Of a DNA stretch of 64,000 bases, positions 38,967 to 50,928 are shown piece after piece (the stretch's first letter is position 1; each line of letters begins with the position of its first letter). A model generated the notes under the pieces. That model worked only from the letters and a program-made list of their open reading frames with translations. It was not told where the DNA came from and made no database searches. The DNA lies in NCBI GenBank assembly GCA_905116865.2, contig CAJHNH020000206.1:246561-310560 (forward strand), written 5' to 3'. This DNA comes from Candidula unifasciata. Its lineage: Eukaryota > Mollusca > Gastropoda > Stylommatophora > Geomitridae. Both the position numbers and the translations under genes were made by a program.

Positions 38967-40500
38967 TCTCTTTAATTTGAGGCTAGAAGAATATTATCAG
39001 ACTACAAAGAACCAGATTAAACATAAGCCTCCAAATCGTTTTTGGTTAATAAACAAGCCATCATAGCTCTCAAGACAACATAGTTTTGGTTTACAAGAAA
39101 TTGCCTAAAAATTATTTAACACTTAAAATGAGTAATCCAGATATTTTTTTTAAAAAGCGAAAAACAGATGAAAACGTATCACTAACATTAGAAAGACACA
39201 GTTATTGTCGTCTGTGGCCTCAACTTATGACACCCCCTCCCTTTCCCCATTTTAAACCAACACCTCATCTGAATGTCATAAATAAAGGGCATTAAATACC
39301 ATATACAATTATTGTAAATCTTTGTTGAATCTCATTTAATATTAAAATAGTTCAAGGAGGGAAAAAACCCTACATTTATATTGACCTGTGTTAGGAACCA
39401 CACGACTATCAGGTAAAGGATAATTGTACTGAAAATCATCTATCTCTGTGGTGCTTACGCTTACTATTTCATCTCGGTCGGTTGCGTTTTGTGCAGATTG
39501 TTTACATTTAGTTATTCCTACCATCTGCTCTAATAAACAGATTCAGATTTATTTTATGAAGACACACAAATTTGTCATAAAATATTTACAATTATCTTTT
39601 AGTATCACAATTTAATGTTTTCAGAGAGCATATAAACCCCATAAAAAAGACACGAAGTAGGGTTGTACAAAATCTGAAATTAACAACTTGTTTATAATTG
39701 CCTTGTGTGTACACCTCGAGGCTATTATCTTCTCTAATATAACTAGACACAATATTTGACAGGTAGCATTATAGTTATAAAAGATCAATGTAGTTTAGTA
39801 AGTATTTTTACACAACATCTTATTTGAAAATAATCAAAGTTAGCAAGTTGTATATCGTTGGTCTTTAGTTTTATGAAGATATATACCTTCTAACAGCTTC
39901 ATTGGGTCTTTCTTTGACACTTAATAGACAGCAGTCAATGGTATCCTTCGAAAGCTGCCAAAATAATAAAATGGCTTTCAACAGTCCTCACATTCGAGCA
40001 CTTTTTCACACACATGTACATATTTTTACGCATTTACACATATTTTACACATACAAGTATTTACTGTCACACCTACTCCTCCTCCCCTTTCCACATACAC
40101 ATGAATACATGCATAAGCAGAGACACATATACAGACCCTAACACAAAGGCACACACACAAACACACTTACACCTACTCATAGCACACATACGCTAGTATT
40201 GAAAACTCTCTGAACTACCAAAGAAATTTTACCAAACCTATATGCTTAAATTACCTTAGATGTTTGCAGAAATTGTCATGAGCAAACTTGTATTTTCTGT
40301 GATACATATTTTTGCCAAATTGTAGGAATAAAGCCATCAACCAACTTTTCTATGATTTTTGTGTTTTAAATTGTTACAAATTTTATGTTCACTGTTCTTG
40401 TATAACAACTTGCTGTTGTATCTCATTATTTCTTTAGCATCAATATTTGCTTTCAATATTTACACTTGTTATCTGTGAGAGGACAACATTAAGTAGAGGC
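38967..40500. other. AT-rich intergenic stretch
   Basis: It follows the WAP gene. It contains a CA/TA-rich microsatellite-like part at 40005-40190. No gene, RNA or transposon signature was recognised. Confidence 0.6.
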
Positions 40501-40700
40501 AGGTAATGAGTTTCCTTTACAAGCGGCTGGAAAACAATAGGGCTGTGGTTTATTTCTCGACATAGTCTCCCTGTGTTGCGACATATTAGTTCATTAATTC
40601 GAACATTTACAAAGTCTGGCCCAAATAGTGCATAATTGGGCTTTCATTCATGCGTTCTCAGACTAGTCTATGTTATAAGGGTGTCACGTTGTCTTGTGTT
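40500..40700 (-). mobile_element. Possible mariner-like transposase remnant, antisense
   Basis: TTTATTTCTCGACATAGTCT and CCCTGTGTTGCGACATATTA resemble the complement of the closing part of mariner transposases (…GDYVEK stop region). The resemblance is from memory and no intact frame remains. Confidence 0.25.
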
Positions 40701-41854
40701 CATGAAGCGGATAATTTTAACAAATCTGAAGCCATGGGACATACTCTGCTCTCTCTATGGGACCTGGACTGAGAGTTTAGTATGGAAGACACGTCATCAC
40801 CGGTGAAAGCAGTGTAGACATGGCACCCCTGCAACGTAGACTGGCTTGAGCAAGCATGAATGACAGGTTAACTAGTGTGTAAATGGGCCGGACTTCGTAA
40901 AAAGAACCAATAAGTCCATCGACTAACAAGATTGTAAATGCCTACAAGGTAGAAGCCGTTGGATGTTGCCAATTACCTAATTTTCAGAGTTCTGGCACCT
41001 GAACATGTTTGAAGCACAATCTGACGCAACCCAATGCAATTTGTAGGATTTGTATGTTGTCTCCTGTAGCCACTTGCAGGGAAATTGAAGGAAGAAATCC
41101 AGTAAATATTTCATTATCCCGGTCAGTGAAAAAATAAAAAATAAATTAACTATAGCGCACAGATGCTTTTGAGCAGAAACATTCATTAGTAGACTAATTT
41201 ATAATGATGACATATTTCTTGTTGTGAAAGTCGTCAGTAAAGTCAGCCTTAAGGGCAGGCGATATATTTTCTTTAAAAAAAATGATTATGCATAAACATT
41301 TAGTTCTATGCAACTGTATATGTTCAGTGTACTGTCCCGACCATGCGCTATCATGATTTTACTTTGTTGATCATTTGTGCGTATTGCACAATGACAGGTT
41401 ATGCTTACAGCAAGTTGCAACTCTGCTTCTTTAACTTTATCATTACTTTGCCTAGGACTCATTGTTATAATTAGCTGTGACTGGCTTTTTTGGTGGACAG
41501 TTTTCATTTTGTGTTTTTTTCTTCTTCAGATTTCTCATGATTATTGTTAATGATTCTTGATACAATAGCGTTCTGATGCAGTTTACAATAAGCTGCCTTT
41601 GATCTGTCTAACGAGCACCACAAATAAAAGGAAACCATATAAGACAGCAAAGGAACCTTCTTCGATATAGCAGGCCTCCGGGCGGCTGAAAGAGGATCAA
41701 ATTTGGAATTTTTGTTGGACGAATTGGAATTGGAATTGTCTAACGAACCTTTGAGCCATTGGTATGTTTAATGCCAATTACTATTATTCTTGAGAATGCT
41801 GTCATAAGATGCTTTCCATTTTGTGGAATTACGTGACCATTGATAAAAGTAATC
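40701..41854. other. Intergenic stretch without recognised features
   Basis: Mixed composition sequence. A minus-strand 73-codon frame at 41286-41507 has no recognisable motif and is likely chance. Confidence 0.5.
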
Positions 41855-42115
41855 TTTTTTTTTCTTTGCGTTCACCAGCTGTAAACTCAGGCGGAAAGTT
41901 CTGGTTGTTCACCCACTTCTGGACAGCAGTCCTGTTCCTGAACCTGGGTGCTGCATGTGCATCCGTATGCAGACTGCTGGTTCCTTGCCTCTCAGGTAGA
42001 TGCACTCCGACTTCGAAGGAAGCTCCAAATTAGTCGACTCCTATGACATACCTTTAGATAGCCAAGGGGTCTGTTCTTGTTTTCCCTATAATGGGGCCCC
42101 GGAACCCACACGGGG
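41855..42115 (-). repeat. About 260-bp dispersed repeat, second copy
   Basis: GCGTTCACCAGCTGTAAACT, TCTGGTTGTTCACCCACTTC, TGGTTCCTTGCCTCTCAG and GGGGCCCCGGAACCCACACG match 27393-27686 in the same orientation. It lacks the long TTC run of that copy and has a T run instead. Confidence 0.7.
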
Positions 42116-42404
42116 AACAGGTAAAATTAATAAAATCTATGACAGCTAGAAACAAGTCTGTACCATCTCTACTTTCTATCTCAAGTGGTTTCTGAACAGT
42201 CTTAATCACTTGGTATCACTGGTGGGTTTCGGTTGTGTTTAATCCCGTATTTATTCTGGTAAATTCACTTTTTTCTCTCAGTAAACTCCCACCATATGCA
42301 AGTCTTCCCATGACTCCGTACTGCAGGAAGTGTCAACGTGCAATGGTATATTCATGGCCTGTTTTATTGCAGTTTTATTTTTCTAAGCAAATTTACGTCC
42401 AGTA

Positions 42405-42500
42405 GTTTGCCATAGCCTTCTTGAGACCACTGGGATCGAACCTGGCATACCAGCATTACGAAGCGTTCGCATCGACTTAGCAACAGAGCAACATATGATG
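42405..42500 (-). mobile_element. tRNA-like SINE head, antisense
   Basis: On the minus strand the B-box GGTTCGATCCC is perfect (complement GGGATCGAACC at 42430-42440), and TTGCTAAGTCGATGCG about 40 bases before it could be an A-box. No tail family was recognised. Confidence 0.5.
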
Positions 42501-42660
42501 TAGCTGGCTTTTTAAATTAAAAAAAAAAATTCTGACATCTTTATCTTTCACATTTTCTTCTGGTTCATTCTATGAATATCAGTTAATTATAATTTACACA
42601 ATAAATAAAGAAGATTTTAAATCTCGCCAGCTTTAGCTGTGAGTTTCCGGTCCTTGTTTT

Positions 42661-43600
42661 TCAGGTGACTGCCACGATAAGGCCTGTGTTGTGTCTGATT
42701 TCTTCTTTCGAGGCTGCAGTCGTGTCGTGTTGCTCGCTCTCTTGTTTTGTATTAGCTGATCTGTCTGAAGTTGCTGTTGTAGTCCTTCTTGTTGGTTTTA
42801 ATATTCTCAGCCTTCCTTGGAGCCTCCTCCGGCATGGATGTGTCTGAAGTGTGCAGTCTCTTTTTCTTGGTCGCGGCGAGTTTCGATTGGCTGTCCGCGG
42901 GGTGGCGGGAAGCATGGAAGCCAGAAGTGCTTGTGGGGACCTCTGTTAAGCTGAGACCACTGAGGTCGGGCTCTAAGGTCTGCTCATGCTCATCTATTGC
43001 CTTGTCGTGAAACCTGTTGAACCGGGAGAAAGGGCCAATAGCAAACTCGTTCAGAGACAGTTTCAGGTTGTATTTATGGTGCCTGCGGATAGTGGACTTA
43101 ACCAAGTCAAGTCTGTGTCTCCAAATACCTTTTGGGGAGGTTGCAGCGTCTATGTACCTCAGGTTGTGCCTGCCGTATCGCGACTTTCTATGGCCTGACG
43201 AGGACTGCAGCAGGAAGCTGATAATTATTTCTGTATGGACTGAGATCTGCCAAATGTCATGCTACTATTATGTGGCCATGTACAGGGGATTGACAGATAA
43301 GGAAGCCCCAAACAGGCTTCTAAAGAGCAATTTCGGTTGTTGCTTGTGGGCTCCGATTGGCCCAGGAAGCCCGAGGTCCTTTGAGGGCTTTTAGATTCAG
43401 GGTGCGAGAGAGTAGTCTCCCATTCGCACAAAATGATGAACTGCACGTTTTGCAAACTTTGTGCGGCGAACAAACTAGTTTAGTCTCTTCAGTAGATCCC
43501 GGCCAGAGACACTCAGGGGAACAGCGAAGAGCACTCAGGGGAACAGCGAAGAGCAATCGACGTGAGTACTTGCTGGCATGTCTTTATCGCCGCTGACAGG
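42661..43600 (-). other. Unidentified GC-rich coding-like region, possibly a decayed mobile element
   Basis: Minus-strand frames are long for the local composition: 117 codons at 42752-43105 (basic, with KKRLHTSDTSMPEEAPRKAE), 84 at 42661-42915, and 78 and 82 at 43225-43556 (containing CKTCSSSFCANGRLLSRTL). Frames shift between pieces, as expected for a pseudogenised single ORF reading from about 43560 to 42660. I do not recognise the family. A tandem duplication of ACTCAGGGGAACAGCGAAGA is at 43509-43550. Confidence 0.35.
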
Positions 43601-43889
43601 GTCTGGGAATGGCCGGCCAAGCGACAACGAGAAATCTATGTCGGGTTGTTCCGTCCCCGTACTGGTTGTGTTCAATGCAGTCACCTCTGAGACTTTCTTA
43701 TCGACAGATGAAGCGAATCTTGTGACGGTGACAAATATGATTTTGATGTATTTAACATCATATGTTTTAAACTAGTTTTCTTCCGAAGACTTAAAATGTG
43801 TAGGCGGTACAGAAACAATTGAAACATAGAGACATTCATCCGACTGTGCACTATGTCCATCAATGTCTAAATGTTTGGACATTAATTTG

Positions 43890-45168
43890 TGTGAATGTAA
43901 AGAACTCATTGTGTCTCCGTTAAAGAGCTCGTGGTGTCTCCGTTAAAGAACTCACCGTGTCTCCGTTGAGCTCATCGTGTCTCCGTTAAAGAGATCACTG
44001 TGTCTAGGTTAAAGAGCTCATCGTTTCTCCGTTAAAGAACTCATCGTGTCTCCGTTAAAGAACTCTTCGTGTCTCCGATAAAGAACTCTTCGTGTCTCCG
44101 TTAAAGAACTCATCTGTCTCCACAGTGTCTCCGTTAAAGAGCTCATCGTGTCTCCGTTAAAGAACTCATCGTGTCTCCGTTAAAGAGCTCATCGTATCTC
44201 CGTTAAAGAACTCATCGTGTATCCGTTAAAGAACTCATCTGTCTCCGTTAATGAGCTCATCGTGTCTCCGTTAAAGAGCTCACCGTGTCTCCGTTGAAGA
44301 GCTTATCGTGTCTCCGTTAAAGAACTCATCGTGTCTTTATTAAAGAGCTCACGGTGTCTCCGTTAAAAAAGCTCATCGTGTCTCCGTTAAAGAACTCATC
44401 GTGTCTCCGTTAAAGAACTCATCGTGTCTCCGTTAAAGAGCTCATCGCGTCTCCGTTAAGGAACTCACACTGTCTTCGTTAAAAAATTCGTCGTGTCTAG
44501 GTTTAAGAGCTCACCGTGTCTCCGTTAAAGAACTCATCGTGTCTCCGGTAAAGAGGTCACTGTGTCTCCGTTAAAGAGCTCTTAGTGTCTCCGATAAAGA
44601 ACTCATCGTGTCTCCGTTAAAGAACTCATCTGTCTCCGTTAAAGAACTCATATGTCTCCGTTAAGAGCTCATTGTGTCTCTGTTAAAGAGCTCATCGTGT
44701 CTCCGTTAAAGAGCTCATTGTATCTCCGTTAAACACTCATCGTGTATCCGTTAAAGAACTCATCTGTCTCCGTTAATGAGCTCATCGTGTCTCCGTTAAA
44801 GAGCTTATCGTGTCTCCGTTAAAGAACTCATCGTGTCTTCGTTAAAGAGCTTATCGTGTCTCCGTTAAAGAACTCATCGTGTCTTCGTTAAAGAGCTTAT
44901 CGTGTCTCCGTTAAAGAACTCATCGTGTCTTCGTTAAAGAGCTCACCGTGTCTCCGTTAAAAAAGCTCATCGTGTCTCCGTTAAAGAGCTCACCGTGTCT
45001 CCGTTAAAGAGCTCATCGTGTCTCCGTTAAAGAACTCATCGTGTCTCCGTTAAAGAGGTCATTGTGTCTCCGTTAAAGAACTCATCGTGTCTCCGTTAAA
45101 GAACTCATCCTGTCTCCGTTAAAGAACTCATCGTGTCTCCATTAAAGAGCTCACTGTGTCTCCGTTAC
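43890..45168. repeat. 23-bp minisatellite, about 55 copies
   Basis: The unit AACTCATCGTGTCTCCGTTA plus AAG alternates with a GAGCTC-starting variant and several shorter 18-20-bp forms lacking GTG. Copies are contiguous, without unique spacers. Blocks of repeated variant order are visible around 44800-44940 (TTCGTTAAAGAGCTTATCGT three times). Confidence 0.95.
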
Positions 45169-45339
45169 CAACTGATTTAGTGGAGTCGTTATCCTTGATC
45201 GCTAGTTCGGACGAAATAAGCTTGTGACAATTTGTGTTTGGATGATGTAATATAAGCCGCTGTTGACTTGTACTGCTGTAACGATTCTGATGATCATTCT
45301 TGCATGTTACACATTTGTGGACACGTCCAGTAAATGTCT

Positions 45340-45480
45340 GTCTAACTGTCTGTCTCTCTGTCTGTCTGTGGATGTGTGTGTATGTATGTATAAATATTTG
45401 CACCCTCGTGCGCAGCGCACACACATGTATGCGCGTACGTACATACATATGTATGTTTTTATGCATGTATGTTTTTAGGT
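45340..45480. repeat. Mixed TCTG/TGTA microsatellites
   Basis: (CTGT)n at 45338-45370 followed by TGTATGTATGTA and ACATACATATGTATG-like runs. Confidence 0.75.
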
Positions 45481-45547
45481 TTGCACTGTGTATAAATGAA
45501 CGTATATTATAAACGTAAGTATGTATACATATTACAACAGTCTTTTT

Positions 45548-45963
45548 CATGCTGAGTCTACGAAGGCTCAGGTGGTTGGGTCACACCTGGAGAATGGAGA
45601 ACGGCAGAATCCCTAAGGACATCCTTTAAGGTGAATTAAAGTCAGGAAGAAGATGTCGAGGCCAACCTCTACTACGGTATAAAGATGTGTGCAAGCGGGA
45701 CATGAATGATACAGGTATTGAAGTGGACTCGTGGGAACAAAATGCCATGGACTGTGTTGTGTAGAAAAAGCATATCAGGAAGGGAATGAGAGTGAAGGAA
45801 GAAATAATTGCAGAAAGGATGAGAGCTGAGCGTCTGAAAAGAAACGGATTAAACACAAATGTTGACAACAATGGTCCTGAAATCCCATGCTATCATTGTG
45901 GAAGACTTTTCTTGACACGGGCGGGTCTTGCTAGTCACACTCGCCATCGCCATGGGCTGTGAG
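45548..45963 (+). mobile_element. LINE C-terminal fragment with a C2H2 finger
   Basis: Frame-broken + strand pieces read RRLRWLGHTWRMENGR, KSGRRCRGQPLLRYKDVCKR, VKEEIIAERMRAERLKRNG and CYHCGRLFLTRAGLASHTRH, ending RHGL and a stop at 45960. A C2H2 finger closing an endonuclease-RT LINE polyprotein is typical of some invertebrate families. It is 5'-truncated and frameshifted. Confidence 0.8.
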
Positions 45964-47100
45964 TCTCATGCCTCCTCATGGCGCAATTTAACACTATCGT
46001 CTGGAAAGACGGAAAGGTGCCAATCAATCATGTATACATACAGAAGACATTGTGATTTAAACTTCGCACACAGTTACACTCAAACGTGTACGCGCACTCA
46101 CACATACAATCATGTGAACATGTATACTTGTTTGCATACTTGTACACTAAGGTAGGTTAAAAAACGGAGGATGTGCGAATAAAAGCTTGGCTTTATTTAC
46201 AGTATTTACACTACAAAACTTGAAGCCACATAAACGTAAAATACAGAACAGTAATGACATCAGATAACGCACACTATAAATCAGTAATATCTAATGGATT
46301 AAAAGTGAAAACGTTACCAGGTATTAATAGCGATAACCCAAGGTAAATACCTATAGCAGTTGTCAGTAATTTATAGTGTGTGGAACCTGGAATGTTTGTC
46401 ACTGACAAGCAGAATGACGGAAAAACAGCTCTCTGTCAGAATATAACACCAGAATGAAATATCAATTATAGGAAATCCCAGGCAGGTTATAACTGCAGGT
46501 TTCCATCCTCATGCTTAAAGTTGTAGATAAAAATGCTCATTTGTCGGTGCAAATTCCAGAATTTATGTAGTGTTTTCTCTCCCTCTTTGTCTCAAATTTT
46601 CCGAAATGCTTTCCCTAGCCTCTTTGGCACAGATTTAAAATGCTTTTCTCATAATTTGTTTATCTTCACGTTTGTGCTCAATATCTTCATAATTTGCAGG
46701 CTTCAGTTTTCGTGCTTTCTGCCATTCATTCGTAGCCATTGCTTTTGCATCCCATACCTTTTCCACCTGCTTGTTCCATCACGGTAGTTGCATACATGTT
46801 GTTTTTTGTATCTTTTGTTGTTTGGCTGTTTGGCGCAACGAATGCAGTGTACCAAACTGATCTTTATTGGCCGTCTATTTGAACGCGTGTCGTCGTTTCA
46901 TTTGCTTAACAGTCTGTCCCTTTGGGATGAGAACAGCACATTGTAGGTGGCTACTTTCTTTTGCCCCAAGAACATCCCCGTGCATTGTGTGTGCATCAGT
47001 ATTGAACTCTAAAGCTAGACTGGTCACTCCATCCGAGTCTCCGGTTCTCTCTGTTAATCTTGCGTCACGACCATCGTTTAAAACAGTGAAGCTAGTTCTT
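45964..47100. other. Intergenic stretch without recognised gene
   Basis: It includes a short CA-rich part (46080-46150) and AT-rich sequence. A minus-strand frame overlapping 46875-47216 is probably repeat-derived. Confidence 0.5.
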
Positions 47101-47104
47101 ACTA

Positions 47105-47216
47105 GGGCTGACTTGCCCGGCTCTCTAGCGTAGTTGGCTAAACCGGATTGCGCGGAGACCGTGTAACGAACTCCTTGTGGTCCGGGTTCAATCCCGGGGG
47201 TAGGCAGGAAAGCCAC
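47105..47216 (+). mobile_element. tRNA-like SINE head
   Basis: TAGCGTAGTTGGCTAAACC (A-box-like) is followed by a perfect T-arm: CCGGG, loop TTCAATC, CCGGG (about 47180-47196), with the B-box GGGTTCAATCCC. The spacing between boxes is longer than in a type-I tRNA and no matching acceptor stem is visible, so a SINE or tRNA pseudogene is more likely than a functional tRNA. Confidence 0.55.
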
Positions 47217-48656
47217 ATTTCTCCCAGATTTACGGTATTTACAATGGAATCAAGGCCGAAAGGTTGGGATATCCATAATACAGAGCCTAAGGGTTAACAA
47301 CTCATGGCTTCTGGATACTAAAACAAACTAGGGCTGACTCAGTGCAACTCCCTGACTGATTTCCCCACTCTTTTGACTGAGCGATAAAATACCCAGCTAT
47401 TAAACATTTGCCACCATACTCCTCTAACTCTGCAAGGAATTCTCATGCGCCTTTATCCGGAAGTTGATCCACAACTAATCGATGAATATCAAGCATGTCA
47501 CTGTTATACTTTTGTGTATCTAGCCATCGATGTTGGATCTCATGCCTGACATACATAGCTAGACCTCGGTTTTGTGTTCCACACATATAACTGTAGCAGT
47601 CATATCCTGCATGATCAAGTCATATAGACTGAAAAGTTACAATATGAGCATTTGGTTAATTCGCTTTTTCTTCTAAAGTATCTCCGCCTACATAACTGGT
47701 TATATTATACTCCGTATGCTACTCATCTACAATCTTCTTTCCTGCGGAGTTGCGCCATTGGCTGAAACCGACCACAGGTCAGAGTCACATGATACACAGA
47801 GGCCTCAATAATTTTCAGAATTTCGTTTATGAAACTACACATTTCCCTCACTGAGTTGGTATTTTAAAATTAATATTTAAAGCCGCTGACCCATCAGAGA
47901 ACGTCCCGCATCCTTCCCTATGTGTCAATCATGCCTGGTAACTTGACAGCTCATATCAAGTACCTCTTCACAGACAGAATACCACTGGGCTCTACCCTGA
48001 ATCACTACAAGCGGTAAATTTAACACCCGCAAGACAAGGGCAAACAAATGATTATCATGTAATTGATAAATTGATTAATTTCATATAAATTGCATTTAAA
48101 AAATTAGATATGTATAGCTTTGAGTTTCACTAAGTCTAAATCCTGCCTGTCTTACATGTACACACTCAAGTGTTGTGTAGTAGAACGGTGAATGCAGTGC
48201 TTGAATGATAATGCCCTATATTTTACATATACAATAAATCAGATTCTAATATACGTTATTTAACATTTCAACCTTGATAAAACATTAAGTACTAATGACA
48301 TTTGCAGTTTGTTGTCACACAGTTAAGATATGTATATAGCTTTCAGTAACATGGGTATGGTATATAAATCGTTTAAAAGAAAAGTGATATGTTTGACAGC
48401 TTGATTCTGCTCAAGCCGAGTGAAAGCTTTGTAATTGCGTTTGTGATCTGTGGTGATGAAGTGGCTTATGTAGTTCCCTGACAGTTACTGCTGTTCAATA
48501 TATATTGACATCTGGTGCTCACCTTCGTTTACTTCTTAGATAATCCCAGAATATCGGCGACATTTTCTGGGACACATTTCACCAAATTGTGTCGACACTT
48601 GCTCCGTAGTGAATCTGGTCTATGCGGAGAGATGAAAGTCTGACCACTCCCTTGTT
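47217..48656. other. Intergenic stretch without recognised features
   Basis: AT-rich sequence. I found no coding, RNA or repeat signature. Confidence 0.5.
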
Positions 48657-48895
48657 TGGAGCCGTGGTAGAGCAATGGCTAGCCTAGGACTCGTAGATTC
48701 CAGTCGCGTCTAACAGATGCAGACAAACTTAGCAGGGCTCTCAGGCCGATCCACCATAAAATGGGCACCAGGAAATGTCCCGAGCAGTAAAGGCGACCGG
48801 GGTAATATTGAGCACATTTTCCTTCCAGTGCTTATTAGTCAATAAAATTTGAGGCTGGAATCAACAAGCTCGACATACCTGAAGGCGTGAAGACT
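48657..48895 (+). mobile_element. tRNA-derived SINE
   Basis: The head GCCGTGGTAGAGCAATGGCT (A-box region) is followed by GTAGATTCCAGTCGCG (decayed B-box). The core GAGCAGTAAAGGCGACCGGG and TAATATTGAGC matches other SINEs here, and the tail CCTGAAGGCGTGAAGA corresponds to CCCGAAGGCGTC at 50.9 kb. Confidence 0.7.
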
Positions 48896-49009
48896 GTTTT
48901 TATTACTTATAAACCATGTAGCTTAGCTATGCATGTGCAGTAGCCACAATGCCACCGCGCGTCCTAGATTGTAATACCGGTGTATCTTGGCAGTGCATCA
49001 TCATCATCT

Positions 49010-49195
49010 TGTAGCAGGTCCTATGCAGAACGTCGCTCTAATAACAGCCTGCCTGTAGAAAGTCGGTCACTAACCTGATCTCCTCGCTTCGCGCACTTTC
49101 CTACCCAAGGTGTCAGTGTCATTGATATGCTGTGTCCATCTACGTGCTGGTCACCCCCTGCCCCTCTCTGCCCGCGCCTTGCCTTCTGCTAACAT
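49010..49195 (-). mobile_element. LINE C-terminal fragment, antisense (second copy)
   Basis: TAGCAGGTCCTATGCAGAAC and GCCCGCGCCTTGCCTTCTGC correspond to the fragment at 7540-7744 in the same orientation. The minus-strand frame is more broken. (CA)n and (TA)n follow at 49219-49251. Confidence 0.65.
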
Positions 49196-49218
49196 TTGGC
49201 AGTGAATATGCAATATAC

Positions 49219-49251
49219 ATACATACACACACACACACATATATATATATA
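49219..49251. repeat. (CA)n(TA)n microsatellite
   Basis: ACACACACACACACATATAT and further TA units, adjoining the LINE fragment. Confidence 0.9.
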
Positions 49252-49523
49252 TAGCAAGATTGATATGTGAGAAAATATGTATTTATATATAGTAAAACTG
49301 ATATGTGAGAACTCTTTCATATATAGTCTGTAAACAGGCAAAGTGAAGTGAGTTATAGGCAGTGGTGTAAGCCTACGCAATAAGGAAACATGTTATGTCC
49401 ATGACATAGTTTCACATATGTACCTTAAAACTATTGAACATTAGCTAAATATCAGTTTTCAAGCGTATAACATTTCCGCATGTTTATAATGCATTTGTTA
49501 TCATTAATAATTTTAATCTGTTG

Positions 49524-49795
49524 AATTCATTATTGATCACTGGCAACTCGAGAGCCAATAGATTGAAACAGCTCGGGCAATATAGAGAAAATGGCAGATG
49601 ACAGAGAGGAAAAGACTAGGTGAGGGTATTGAATGGCCTTAGACACAAGACAGACATAGAAGGGGTTGGATGGATAATGTCCAGGTAGACCTGCAAACAT
49701 CGGGAGTCCTCAACTTCAAAGACAGCTCCAATCACATAGATCAATGACTCTTGAAATGTACAGCCATAAACCTCAAGAAGAAAAATTCTTTATAA
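49524..49795 (+). mobile_element. RTE-like LINE 3' tail fragment
   Basis: GATCACTGGCAACTCGAGAG, CAATAGATTGAAACAGCTCG and GGATAATGTCCAGGTAGACC correspond to the tail at 1825-2000 (RVNRL, DNVQTDL). It ends TAAACCTCAAGAAGAAAAA. It has been split by a short unrelated stretch near 49625-49660. Confidence 0.6.
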
Positions 49796-50280
49796 TAATA
49801 AAATAAAAATACATACATAATAAGTTTTACACCAAGATATTTTATGACGCGTTATCTATTCATGGGTGAGAGATGTACAGTAAATCGACAATATGTTTTA
49901 TGCATTTTAGAGAAAAATATATCTTTCTGTGCTTCTTTATATGTTGATGTAAATCTGTAGTCATACATCTGACAAGATACAGCAAAATATACCTGGCAAT
50001 CAATTATGCAATGAATTTTTTGTGTCTGCATTATTTAAAACCACAACGGGAAAATGCAAATAATCCAAATCGACGTCACTGAACATTTGGAAAATGGTCA
50101 GCTCAGGTCTCGACCGATTCATTTACAATAAAATAAACGTAGTGTACTAACACTGTGAAAGGATACATATTTATCCCGTTTCCTCACACCTTACCCACCC
50201 TTTCGGTCTCTGTATATGTGAGTAAATACACATGTGTGCATTGGAGGGCACGCTTGTGTTTGCGCTCAGTGAGTGCGCGC

Positions 50281-50330
50281 ACGTGTGTATGTGTGTGTGT
50301 GTGTGTGTGTGTATTTGTGTGTGTGTGGTA
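50281..50330. repeat. (TG)n microsatellite
   Basis: GTGTGTATGTGTGTGTGTGT and further TG units with a TTT interruption. Confidence 0.9.
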
Positions 50331-50670
50331 AAAATAATAGATACGTTTTTCACACTGTCAGATTTAGTTGAGAAATGTGCACAGAGTAGGCGGCAGTCTG
50401 GTACACACATACACTTGTTACTACAGTGTCACTATGCAGAGTGAAGTTGGCAGAGCCGTGTCTCCCTCTTTTGAAGAACAGTATACATGTGGCCCTTCAT
50501 GAGAAGACGCAGACATAAACAGGCACGGAAATGGGAAAATGGATTGGAGAAATAAGAATGTCGAAGAGAAACCCTAAGACGAACGTAATGGTATTGGACA
50601 AGATTTCTCAACGATATCCAAAAGACTGAACAAGATAGGAGGCAATGAGGCAAAAAACTACCAGATGTAA

Positions 50671-50928
50671 TGTGGGAGGCCCATTAGTGGAGCGGCTAGA
50701 CGCTTGCCTGCGGATCCAAAGGTCGAGATTTCAAACCCCAATAGCATGACGTTTTTCAAAAAATGACTTTCGACTCCCAGATCAAGCCAGACTTAAAGAG
50801 TACGAGGTAAAATCCTAGGAAGTAAAGGCCGCCGGTGTGATGTTGACCAAACCAAACACATAGTGTCGATTGCTCTATAAAATATAGATCTAGCCCTATG
50901 TACCCAAGACGCCCGAAGGCGTCAAAAA
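50671..50928 (+). mobile_element. tRNA-derived SINE, most complete copy
   Basis: The head TTAGTGGAGCGGCTAGACGC leads to CCTGCGGATCCAAAGGTC, then GATTTCAAACCCC as a mutated B-box. The body includes CCAGACTTAAAGAGTACGAG, the shared core GGAAGTAAAGGCCGCCGGTG followed by TGATGTTGACC, then GTCGATTGCTCTATAAAATA and an end CCCGAAGGCGTC. It shares its head with 8151 and its core with 14505, 48657 and 58425. Confidence 0.75.

Noticed and set aside
43890..45168. CRISPR-like look of regular repeats
   Set aside because: There are no unique spacers, the unit is contiguous, and the window is eukaryotic with spliced genes. It is a minisatellite.
45128..45550. Minus-strand 140-codon frame
   Set aside because: It spans minisatellite end and TGTA/CTGT microsatellites, and has no recognisable domain.
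47105..47216. Functional tRNA gene
   Set aside because: The T-arm is perfect, but the A/B-box spacing and missing acceptor pairing do not fit a mature tRNA. It is called a SINE head or pseudogene instead.
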